The notes under the pieces: model-generated
Database searches by the model: none
The model's input: the letters and a program-made list of their open reading frames with translations, nothing else
Told to the model about the DNA's origin: nothing
Position numbers and translations under genes: made by a program
Part shown: piece after piece, positions 23,661 to 34,400 of the stretch
Position numbering within the stretch: the first letter of the stretch is position 1
Layout: each line of letters starts with the position of its first letter
NCBI GenBank assembly: GCA_032622095.1
Contig: CP136065.1
Coordinates: forward strand, 92,887,343-92,951,342
Source of the DNA: Siphonodentalium dalli
Lineage: Eukaryota > Mollusca > Scaphopoda > Gadilida > Siphonodentaliidae
Reading direction: 5' to 3'
Length of the DNA stretch: 64,000 bases

Positions 23661-24657
23661 GCAAGCACACACGGACGATGGTCAATACTATAGTCCTCCG
23701 ACGGAATTTCGGGGACAAAAATGAGTTTATAGCTCGAGTGTCTCAGTCGTGGGTTATTGGATATCAATGACATTTGGTATAGATTTTCACAACAATGGAT
23801 GTCTATGAAATGTAAAACATTAAACTACAAATGGTGGACATGGCAAGGCATCGTTAAAGAGCGTTTCCTGTTAATTCCTTTCTGACATATATACAACAAA
23901 GAGCGTTAGTTGGTTACTCATGTGCGGAAAATTAAAAACTGTAAACAAATTTCTGTGACTTCAGTACGTCTTTTCAGAGAATATTAAGACTGTATCTATC
24001 GACCTCTTTTGGTCGCCATATTGTATCAGAAGTGAGAAACTACTTTGCCAAATTTGAGGCATGGAGGATAGTATCGTTTTGAGGCTTTTTCGTGACTTGA
24101 CGACCGAAACAGCGTTGAACCACGAACAATCAATGTTGGTGCTGGTAGTTTATAACGTAAAATCTATTTACAAACAGCGGACAGATAAACACTTAATATC
24201 TTGTAATTAGAATGCATCACAGCAACTCGCGGTGTCCTAATTACAGCTATAAATTAGTCGCTGCATGCCAAATGTCAGACATTCGTGCTATTTAGGACAC
24301 TGGCCTGCATTAATACATGTAAATGATCAACCGATTCTACAGTTTAGCAAAACCAAACACCGGCTTTTGCTTGGAACAACCCATGAAGGTACACTTGGGA
24401 ATAACTTGACTCTGTAAGTTCTATACGATATGTATATGCCTAATTGATTGTATATTGGGTTAAACTATGCCAATGGGTATATGGTCATGCATGCAATTAA
24501 CGACGTCGTCCATATATGTATAAGTAGCAAATGCCCATTTTTGATAAATTTTCATTTTCATTTTACATCCTCATAGTCACGTTAGAAAGGTATAGGTCAT
24601 GTATTTATCGACCTAGCTCTTTCGATACGGAGTAAATTCAAACCGACATAAAAAACA
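23661..24657. other. Intergenic, with a partial family G relative
   Basis: AAAGAGCGTTTCCTG (23857) and TATCTATCGACCTCTTTT (about 23995) mark a decayed family G copy, and TATTTATCGACCTAG near 24602 another fragment. No gene is seen. Confidence 0.45.
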
Positions 24658-24757
24658 GAATCGGGACTCCTTGCATCCGGACCTGTGTGTTGTTGTTGCT
24701 CTGTGTATAGCGGGCCACCGGCGGGAAACAGCTTTCACCACCGATCCAGGTTAGCGT
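24658..24757 (-). repeat. 100-bp repeat, inverse of 29597-29695
   Basis: Shares in inverse order CGGTGGTGAAAGCTGTTT, CACCGGTGG-like, CGCTATACACAGAGC and CAGGTCCGGATGCAAG with 29597-29695. Short, non-coding and diverged. Confidence 0.6.
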
Positions 24758-26833
24758 AAGTTTTTTTTTTTCATAAACAAGTTCTTTTCGAGAACGCTGT
24801 TTTTGTCTATGTTAACACCGATGATAAGTGGAACGAATGATGAAGCAATCCTTAATGCAATAAATGTTATATATTTCTTTGATAAACGTGTATTCTTTGA
24901 AACTTCTGACGCGAAATGTGGGCTTGTCCCAAATATTAAAAAAAATTAACAAGTTCCGCATATGCAATGGTTGCAAGCTTGAGTGTGCGCAAAGTTCGAC
25001 ATCCAAGCTCCCTGACTGATGTGAAGCTACGCGATGTGTTCGAAAATTTAATTTCCGTCGATGTACTCGGCTGTATTTTGTGTACGTTTATAGCACTCTT
25101 CAAACTTGTAATGAGATGCTCGTGGCGAACAGTGAACTGCATATAGCATAACCAGAGCTTGCTGTCTGAAAACAAAAAAACCCTCTGATATCGAGTACAC
25201 TTGAACTGTTGACATTTCGAAGCTAAACTTTGCTACTGATGGGCTATTTTCGGCGCTATTATGTTCATACGGGCTGTGCATTCTTTAAAAGTGCATGTAT
25301 CACTCTCCTACCATTGTTGTGAATACCAGTTGTGTGTTATGTTATATTATATGTTATAATGTGAAATAAAATCGCGCTTGCAATTTTAAGTTCGATAACC
25401 AAATTATCCCATTTTCTTGTTATGGACAGCCGGCCGATAGTCAAGTCATCATCCGGTCGAAGGACATTTATCTGAAACTTCTCGCCCAACGGATCCCGGT
25501 TCCCCAAATTCGCAACCCAAAAACCGAGTTGTGACAACTATCATTGACTGCATGCCTTGGTGACAGTTTGAATTCGATCAAATGTCAGTGGGACATTAAA
25601 ACGAACAAAACAGTAATGATCGGGGTCACGCGAAACATACATGTTAATTCCCCACCCCTATATACTGCATGATAAACAGCCGTTCTGCCCGTACATAATT
25701 ATAATTTATTGAAGGATTATAGTAACTCAATTTACTATTGAAAATGACTTTCTTACATGTAGTATCGGACCAATGGCTACTCGATGAAACAATACCATTC
25801 CAACACTAACTACCAAAAAAACGCAATGCATAAGTCGTTACATATAGTGAATTATCGACTGAGCGATATGGGGTGGCTTATGGGCTGAGAGTTAGACACT
25901 TTACCCACTTCACAAACGAGGCCCATGATCGAAAGTCGAAAGGGTGAATACAATTAATGTCCACTATATGTACGATATACGTAGAATAATCCCGACGGCT
26001 CAGCGTGTTTAAATTTTAGAATTCACCAATGATGAACATTATATGTCCGTTTTATGGTATCCATATATTACGGAGATAAAGCGACCGATATTCGTTGTAG
26101 TCCAACGAAGTTAAAGTGACACTTGACCTTGGAATCAGGATATACATATTCGAATATTTTATATATATAATTGGCATGCTAAAACTGGTAGAATCCAATA
26201 GAATGTACAAAACTAATTGTAGTTTCAATACATATGGAACATGTGTATGGATATCGTGCTGTGTATGTTATCTCGCCCAAAGGTAATTCGGAGGTTTGTT
26301 TATTGTTATGTTTGGACATTTGATGGTAAATCAACACACGCGACATTGATATGTAAACAGACTTGAGATTGCCAGTCTTACACAGATATTCGGGTGACAA
26401 GGTAGCCATCATGATAGCGTGCCATGTGAACCAAATATATCATGCACGGGATTGCACGCATCATCCACTAAATGCTAATACTTATGGCAGTGCACACCCG
26501 TGCTTGTTATACGTAGTTGGTATATGCTAATATGCTTGACATTAAAGAATATATTTAATAGTTAGAATTTATAATCAGCTGACCACAGAGTGTCACTGGG
26601 ACTTGGTGTATCTCAATGCGCAATTCTACTCCGCATTCATAATTCACTAAATGCAAATGTTCCCCCGGCAATCAACACCTGGCTTATAGTATACAAATGT
26701 GGTAATTAGTTTCATCTATGTATATAATGCCGTATATTCTGATATATTTGGCATTCCACAAGTTCGGACATATCTATTCACATTCAACGGCGATCAGTGC
26801 ATGTTAATCACGTTGTTGGGCGTGGCTAACCGG
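24758..26833. other. Unassigned intergenic sequence
   Basis: I see no recognisable gene. Minus-strand frames near 24936-25281 and 25337-25537 have no family signature that I know. Confidence 0.4.
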
Positions 26834-28012
26834 CTATTGTGTCCAATCGCGGCCAGCGCTCGGATTGTGCGTCGTGGTCAAAACACGCTCAATGGCACAT
26901 TTCCAGTTGATTGCATTATGTGGGATCAATTGTGCGCTAAGTCGGTCAGAGCACGCGAATAGTTCTTTACCTGAATAAATCTCGTCTTCGACTCGATTGA
27001 TTCTGGTAAAGAACAATTCTGAGGTTTTGAAAAGCGATTCGCATTGATTATACCAGTAAAAGTGAACCTTTTTCTGATATAATTGGTTCCAAGGAGCAGC
27101 CAGATGTGGATATCCTAATATGAACATTTGGCAATAGTTGGTGAGGCCAAGGAAACTCCACACTTCTTTTTTGGGAGTAGGGAAGTTTTTAACTACATAA
27201 ATGTTAGCCGGGCTTGGAAGGATTGATTGATTGATTTATTTATTGGCGTTTAATGTCGTTTTCAGCAACTTAGGCCATATCACGAAATTGCCAGTTTTAG
27301 TAGAGGAAATCCGCACACTTACGGCTAAGCTAACAGTGATTTCAATGGCTGATAAACTTGTTGACCATGTGCGGCAAACCACCGGCCATCGGCGAGTAAT
27401 TGGCAACTCCACCAGATAACGATTTCGAGTTACAAAGTCCATGATGGAAACATGCGGATTTGAATCCTTATCGACGGCACTGGAGGGCAAAACGACTTGG
27501 AGTTGTACCCCTAACCGATTGAGCCACCGAGGCCCCTGGTTTGAAAGAATATGCTGTTTGAAATTATGTGCCCACGATACTCTACATTCTTTGCAACAAA
27601 CTGACACTTTGAGGGCTTAAATTTGAAATATGCTTGCTCAAGTCGGCCTAACACAGTCTCGTTGTAATATCTTTCAAATGTTCTTGGAAGTCCTTGCTAA
27701 ATATTAGACATAAATTAGCACATATTTCCAATTTAAACCACGCAAAGCTTGAGCCATAACCATCTTATATGCCATTGGAGCGTTTCGGAGGTCGAATTGG
27801 AGTCGATTGTACTGAAAAGTTCCATGGTGTGTGACAAAGGGAGTCTTATCTTTTGCTTTTTCATCTAAATTCAAAACCAGAACGTAAATCAAAACTTGAG
27901 AAAAAGGTGGCTTTATTATATTATAAAAGGGCGATCGATCTATGTGCGAGAGACAGAGAGATAGCCCCAAGATTTGTTTCCACGTGCACCGAGTGAAGGC
28001 CGGCAAGGTCAT
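26834..28012 (-). pseudogene. Ty3/Gypsy retrotransposon pol remnant (reverse transcriptase)
   Basis: Reading leftward from 28012, the region carries decayed reverse-transcriptase blocks: a KTPFVTHHGTFQYNRL segment and YVLIYV just before the expected catalytic aspartates (about 27704-27835), then the connecting region, then FLGLTNYCQMFI (about 27120-27157), a hallmark of the thumb in Ty3/Gypsy elements. Stops and frameshifts break it. A SINE splits it at 27221-27536. No long terminal repeats, protease or integrase are visible. Confidence 0.8.
27221..27536 (-). mobile_element. tRNA-derived SINE nested in the Gypsy remnant
   Basis: Inverse copy of the SINE at 8431-8738: a head with TGGCTCAATCGGTTAG, a B-box-like GATTCAAATCC, and a (CAAT)n tail seen here as GATTGATTGATTGA. 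The flanks CTTGGAAG and TTTGAAAG are a plausible decayed target duplication. It lies between two parts of one reverse-transcriptase frame, so it inserted after the Gypsy element. Confidence 0.9.
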
Positions 28013-29596
28013 AGCCTACGATATTATTTACAATGTGGGGCCTCAATTGCTGTATATTCAATGGATTTTATGACGTATACACTAGCTATACGAAAAGGTG
28101 TGATAATGGGAAATAATTTACATCCGTCTTGCAATGAAGGAACTGGTTATAGTTCAGTTTATTATATTTTTATGTGGGATTCTATTTTTGTCTACGATTG
28201 TCACAATCAATTCGACTTGACAATTTTGGGGCCGACCACAGTCGTCAAGTGTTAGGTGGGACTTTAATGATTTTAAATGGCAGATTGTCGACATATCTGT
28301 TTATCATCATATATCAAGTTTAATATATATCAAAGACTTTTACACATTATATTTTACAATAAATGTTAATGCATGCGAATAATATACATTGTTCCTTTCC
28401 CATGCAGTTAAATGCATAAGTATGCATATATTAGGCAATGGTACCAATTCCCAATGCTATCAATGCACCGTGTGTAATTCCACCATTTATGTACGAAACA
28501 GATCGTTTTTCATTAGCGAATACATTACGAAGCAACATATCCTCGCGAAATTACGCACATTATCGACCTATAACGTGAAATAGGTACATGATTATTTGAT
28601 TCTGAAGTAAGCAGATAATGGAGTCATAGTCGTTATTTCGTTTTATGGCGCGTACACGTTAAAGAGCGTACACGTGAAAAGTCGTGGGTTGGCTTATTTG
28701 TGTCATTGTCCGAACATAATTTGCTTAGAATCGCGTCATTATGAGTCGATAGTGTGACTAAAATGCTCTCATTTTCAGCACATTATCGATTCAAAATCAG
28801 AGAATTCTAAGCAGATTATCTACATAAAACAAGTTCTGTATAAGCATATAATGTGCGGGTTATCGGGAGAACAGCCTGTACAAATATGCAGACTGTTTTG
28901 TAACAGTTGAAAATTAGTAATTGTGCCATCATATGAGGTGTTACTATTCTCGCTATAAATACAGTTTATTTGCAGGTATATATAGGAACAGGAATAGCAA
29001 CAAAATGGGAAAATACGAATGGATATGTATATTGATCTTCGTCAACACCCCCCCCCCCTTGGCACAATGACCTACCATCATGTCTACGTTGTGAATATGA
29101 TGGCGTTATGCTCTTTTTCTACAACTTATTAGTCTGTACTTTACTGATATCGGCCGTATTGTTTGAGCATAGTTTGGATGTTTATTTTGAGCAAAATCGC
29201 AGTTAATCGTAAATTGAAAACCGCTACACACATATCATAACATACAGGTACTATAACCATTCCATAATGTATGCATATGACACGTATGTTGGCCTGATTT
29301 TTTCGATGAAAAGTGGGCATATTGAACTAGATTGGGTGCCATTGTATAAACGAGATATATACACATTCAGAAAAGTGTCTACATCGTATGTTTTCTGAAT
29401 GCTTATCACACACTTGCCAGATTTGTACGATAAACGATGTATTAATTGCACATTGGCCATATTTTCCAATAAATAGAATAGTCGTCTGTATTCAAATTCC
29501 AAGCTATTCGGTGTGTAAATATAAACATATTATCACCCTCTCACACGGCGTTAATGCCACCCCACTCGCTTGTCTGTTTGAGTGAAATTCCCATCT
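28013..29596. other. Unassigned intergenic sequence
   Basis: Contains a poly-C run (29050-29059) and a motif TATCGACCTATAACGTGAAA near 28562, probably a fragment of family G. No gene is recognised. Confidence 0.4.
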
Positions 29597-29695
29597 AACC
29601 GGGGGGCGATGGTGAAAGCTGTTTTTCCACCGGTGAACCGCTATCCACAGAGCCACCGCAACGCACAGTTCCGAGTGCAAGCACAGGTCCCCTGG
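29597..29695 (+). repeat. 100-bp repeat, inverse of 24658-24757
   Basis: Carries CGATGGTGAAAGCTGTTT, CCACCGGTGAACCGCTAT and CACAGAGCCACCGCAACG, matching the inverse of 24658-24757. Confidence 0.6.
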
Positions 29696-29768
29696 TGCGA
29701 CAACCCTACCACGAGTATATATCAACCTTAAGGTGTTAAGGTAGATACTCGTGCTGGGTTGTCACACA
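29696..29768. repeat. Short foldback (GACAACCC ... GGGTTGTC)
   Basis: TGCGACAACCCTACCACGAG is mirrored by CTCGTGCTGGGTTGTCA, with ACCTTAAGGT at the centre. This can form an imperfect hairpin. Confidence 0.6.
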
Positions 29769-29823
29769 GAACACAATGTACGGGCCCCTTACAAAAATGT
29801 GTATCCACTGCTTTATCTTCGTC

Positions 29824-30254
29824 TTAAAGGTACTCAATCCGAATTAACGCTCGCAAATTACTATTTCCTTGGCTTCGGGGGTAACAAATATTTGATTCGA
29901 GTCGATAAACCCACCCATCAAAGCTCAGAGTGAGCAGATATCAATGGTTGAAATCTATTTATATTTTAGGTGGCCCAGTAAACAGTCGACGAGAAGACTT
30001 CTCTAACCAAATTGCGAATGAAGATGGATAACTTTAAAATCAAGTGGCTTTTATGTGTCAGATATCTGTTTTGTTGAACAAAATGTTGACAAATAACAGG
30101 TTTTGGGCTCTTTTATACTATAGTTGACTGTGGTTAGCATTATTGATGGGCAATAATTACTCGATTCTGATAACTGAAGCGCATTTTTTTTTTAATTTGT
30201 TGTTGTTGGAATCTGATGATATGGGGACCATCGAATCGGATTGAGTACCTTTAA
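29824..30254 (+). mobile_element. Family E TTAA element, copy 3
   Basis: TTAAAGGTACTCAATCCGA begins at 29824 and its exact inverse ends at 30254, with TTAA on both sides. It contains CCTTGGCTTCGGGGGTAAC and CCACCCATCAAAGCTCAGAG. 431 bp, non-coding; the best-preserved copy of its family here. Confidence 0.85.
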
Positions 30255-30479
30255 TCATCAAAATTATGTAGTACTATAATCGTTTCAGAACGACGACAGC
30301 TCCGTGTTTTCTTCCCATGGTCTACTGTTGCATTTTTTACGCGACCGATGACTGAACTCAAATTTATACAAAAATGTAAGAAACAAAACACGTATTTTCA
30401 GCGCTATGTATCGACGAATTTGTTCGGAAATTTGTAAAAAAAATTAAAAAAAATTAAGAGTTTAAACGAGCCATGTGCG

Positions 30480-30665
30480 TTTAAGTCTCGACTTAACACG
30501 GAATAATAAAGAGGGTTTCTTGTTATTCTAATCCTGATATGGTGAAAATAAAGAGCATTTGTCTCCTTTCTATGCGAAAAATTGAAGATAGTTGAAAATA
30601 TTCTATGCCTTATAGGAAAGTGTTTTCAGAGTATATGAAGCCTGTATATGGATGTTTCATCTATT
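30480..30665 (+). mobile_element. Family G fragment
   Basis: The order AATAAAGAGGGTTTC, TCCTGATATGGTGAAAATAA, AGAGCATTTGTC and ATGAAGCCTGTATAT follows 1340-1480. Confidence 0.55.
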
Positions 30666-31072
30666 ATATCCCTTCCAAATTAATTATAGACACAATTTGG
30701 ATGTTCACATGAAGATTCACCACGCCGATATTATAATAGAACATGTCTGTATGAACACTAGAAATTGTAACATATCGGTGTTCACACACAACAACTTTTC
30801 TTGTCCTTCCGTTGACAAACCAGACTCGGCTGAAACTCGAATGGCATAATCTATGAAACGCAAGGGAGAGAGGCATGTGGGTTGGATGGGTATGCTTTGC
30901 TGAATTGGACACTTTCAATGGTCTTGGTTTGTGATAAAATTATTCAGGTTTCCAAAATTGTGAATAAGTTACCCAGATTACTGAGTGAAATTTACTGTGC
31001 ACAATTTTAACTATCATACATTTCGAAACACATTGCTTCGCATGACACAACGCGTTGTGTTTTTATCTTCAG

Positions 31073-31097
31073 ACATTCAATTTTGGAAAAAACGGGT
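31073..31097 (+). promoter_or_regulatory. 5' UTR segment after a possible splice acceptor
   Basis: TGTTTTTATCTTCAG ends at 31072, a good acceptor, 25 bp before the ATG. An upstream non-coding exon is therefore likely; I cannot locate it. Confidence 0.4.
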
Positions 31098-31442
31098 ATG
31101 GCGTACGAAAATATACCGTCACTACAGGTGATGGATTATGTCGTTTTCGCGGCGTCTCTGGTAATCTCCATGGCGATAGGACTTTACAACGCTTTCAAAG
31201 GAAAAGACAAGACAGCTGACGAATATCTGGTCGGAGGCCGGAAGATGAGTATACTTCCGGTTACACTCTCGTTGGTCGTGTCATTTGAGAGCTCGATAAT
31301 GATGCTCGGGTCCCCAGCAGAGTGCTACATGTATGGGATAGACCTGGCCCTCTTCTACATAGGCTGGTTCGGTGGGAATTTGTTCGCCGCTTATGCATTT
31401 GTTCCAATGCTTCATGAAGCAAACATCACAAGCGTTTTCCAG
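31098..31442 (+). CDS. SLC5 exon 1 (TM1-TM3)
   Basis: Residues 1-115. TM1 is about 12-33, TM2 about 53-71 with SFESSIMMLGSPAE, TM3 about 81-103. The donor is TTCCAG followed by gttagt. Phase 0. Confidence 0.92.
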
Positions 31443-34400
31443 GTTAGTAACAACCACACATATACTTATCTTAACCCTTTCAAAATTGAATGGAGTATCC
31501 CATTCAGTTATATAAGTATACATTTGAACGGCCTATTATTCATTCGGAGGGATGTTCAGATAATAAAAGCAGACGACAGACAGAAAACAGATAATTAAAT
31601 TAGGCCAGAATTGTTCCGTTCCGATTCCTGTAACGTTTGATACAATCAACCGGTGTTAGAATATGGTCAGAATAAAACACCCGATCCACCCACAAGCCGG
31701 TATTTGGCACAGTAGACCCCACCACCCCAAAGACATATGTATAAGATTATATATGTCTTTAGAGTGGTTTGGTCTATTGTGCCAAATACCGGTCCTGTGA
31801 TTGAGGTTGTATATAAATTCTTATCAGTAGTAGTTCATTATGCGAAAAGTGGCAATTGATACACTAAACAGTGAGTATTAATAAGCTCTATGTGGTACTT
31901 GCGTGGTGAGTGAATCAAGATGGTGTCTGTCATTTAGTCCATCAAATACGCACACGACTGGATAGCGATATAAACTTAATCGAGGTTCACGATTCACGAT
32001 ATTAAATCGCATATGCAATAACACGTGTATGATTATTGGCGAAATAACGGAGATATTTGAAGCAGTGCTTTTAACAAGCGTTCCCCTAACCTCCCCAAGC
32101 CCACCCATCCAATATGATAATTTGACTTATATTTATGTTATGTAGTCCTAAACTCGCGTATCACCTATTGCTGCATTTGAATATCAATCGCTATCAAATC
32201 GCAAACCACGATTAAGTATATTTCGATATCAATTTGTGTGCGTACTGTCGGGTGAAAACTTTAGTTGGACATGTTGGAGAGCTCAGTGAAAGTATTTTTT
32301 TAGTATTTCTCTCTTTTGAACTATTAGCAAATCACTTCGTTCATAATATGTCATATTCTGTGCTCTTTATTTCAGTATCTGGAACTCAGGTTCAATTCTC
32401 ATGCAGTGTGCCTGCTGGGGAACATTCTACAGACACTCTTCTATGTAAGCAATAGTATATATAGCTGAAAGGGTCAGGTTACAATAATAATCGGGCGGTT
32501 GGTTCGATCGCGGCAAGGACCAGTCCAATGCCGAATTTGGCAAGAATTACTAAGTTTCAATTTCATGGAAATAAAAGCACATTTTAATAACAGTTTCGTC
32601 TCAAAGTTGATATAAGTGCTTTGAGTGTGATAAAACTGCTATCTAGCTGTCGTCTGTCATTGTTTTGGCGAGTGTCATGTTTGTTTATGTGTGCGCACTC
32701 AATGTCTTTTGTTGAATAGACTGGTTCCTGGTCCAAAACTGAACAAATCTAAAAACAATAACCTGACCCCTCCAGCCATAGCATAGTAATATTCGCATTC
32801 GATGTAGTTGTTTTTGTTTTTTTTTTTCGTCCAAACCACTGTCGTGAAGTATGACTTTTCGGGTCATATTCGTATTCGTATTTTAACTGTCATCATTGTT
32901 GTGAATACCCATTCTTGACATATGAACGCCATCTTAACTACACACGTAACGTTATATTACAGGGATGGCAGGAAGACGACCTGTGTTTGTCATGCCACCC
33001 CTGCACACGTAAATTTGTATACACATATTTCTGTACAACTCTATTGTATAAATGTGCAAATAAACATTCAAATATTCATCGGGACCGTTATACCTGTAGT
33101 TGTCATGCGATAGTTGTTCATGTACATGTATATAGCGGCAGTTTAATCACATTCGAATTGTCAAGAACGTGCTTTAGAAATACCACAAGAGGTATAAATT
33201 CATATCCAATAGTAAATAAATTTATAAATATAGTACCTGCTCATAAATCACGAGAAATACACAACATAACTATATTCGTGTATCACTGGAGATAAACTGA
33301 CCGTATCGTTTTATAAACGCACAACTAATAATTACAAGAAAACCAATATCAGAAATGGTAACGCGCTCAAGATCATATATTATATACCCATGATTGTAAT
33401 TATAGAATATAAAATATATTAGTTTTGCGAATGACCAACTCAGAATTCCGTTAAAATAATAATAGCAACCGCACCTAATTAACGAACCGGCGGCCGACTC
33501 GGCCGTCTCCGACCACAACCCCCATGGGCTGCAGAACGAAAAATGTCTATGAAAGTTGAAATATAAGACTTACAAATGATCTTTTTCATTTCTTTTATTT
33601 GTAATTGGCATAGCTTATCACAAACAAAAAATCAACATTATTGACGTAATGTTAACGACAATAAACGGAATTGAAATTCCCAACTCCACCTTTTATCAGA
33701 CTCGTCCTCCGGTCGCAGTTCGACTTTTAATCATCCCAAAAATTCCCATTTTATAAATAAAACACCCATGCGCCCAGGCGAAACAAGAATGTCTACATTA
33801 GTGTACACGCGGAGCGATCGTAATGACGTTTGAACCCACTAGTATAGCTTCGCCCTGCTTGTGAGCATGTTATAGCTCTAGAAACAAACTGTTTCGTGAT
33901 AGGCTCGAGCACAGGGGCCTGTAACGTACTCCGCTGTCCGCCCCCTTTTGCGCTGCCCATATACGACGCTTCTTTATACGCGCGTGTTTCACGTATATAG
34001 AAGCGGCGTATATGGGCAGCGCAAAAGGGGGCGGACAGCAGAGCGTGTTACAGACCCATGTGGCTCGAGTAACTCAGTTCATTGTATTTAACCCTTTCAC
34101 GTTAAGCGAATATGGGAGACTCGCATGTATACCATCAATTCAATAAAAGAATGCATTGGCACAGGGGTTTCGCAATATTTCAGAAAGCTCCAGTCATAGA
34201 AGGGTTAAGGCCTATTTGGAAAGTTTATGTTTAGATTATAGCGAAGCCGCGGAAGCGAAGCGACCTAGGGTATACGTATGCGAATATGAGATATACTAAT
34301 CGACTTTTTCAGCCCACTCTAAAAATAGATTAAATTACCTAAAGTAGAATAATTTATTCATAATTCAAAGGTCAGCGGAGTCCAAAAATGATTGTTGGCG

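Larger units (their letters stand above)
31443..32375. other. SLC5 intron 1
   Basis: 933 bp. It contains a truncated family A element (31471-31598), a foldback (31691-31798) and a repeat shared with intron 7 (31830-32110). Confidence 0.8.

Noticed and set aside
23304-23724. Overlapping frames of 94-122 codons on both strands
   Set aside because: They arise from a duplicated non-coding repeat; the peptides repeat internally.
25860-25950. Possible tRNA-like SINE head (GGCTTATGGGCTGAGAGT)
   Set aside because: The B-box match is poor and no body, tail or target duplication follows.
31083-31097. In-frame TTG start five codons upstream of the SLC5 ATG
   Set aside because: Non-ATG starts are not expected for this gene, and an intron acceptor at 31072 with ATG at 31098 explains the open frame.
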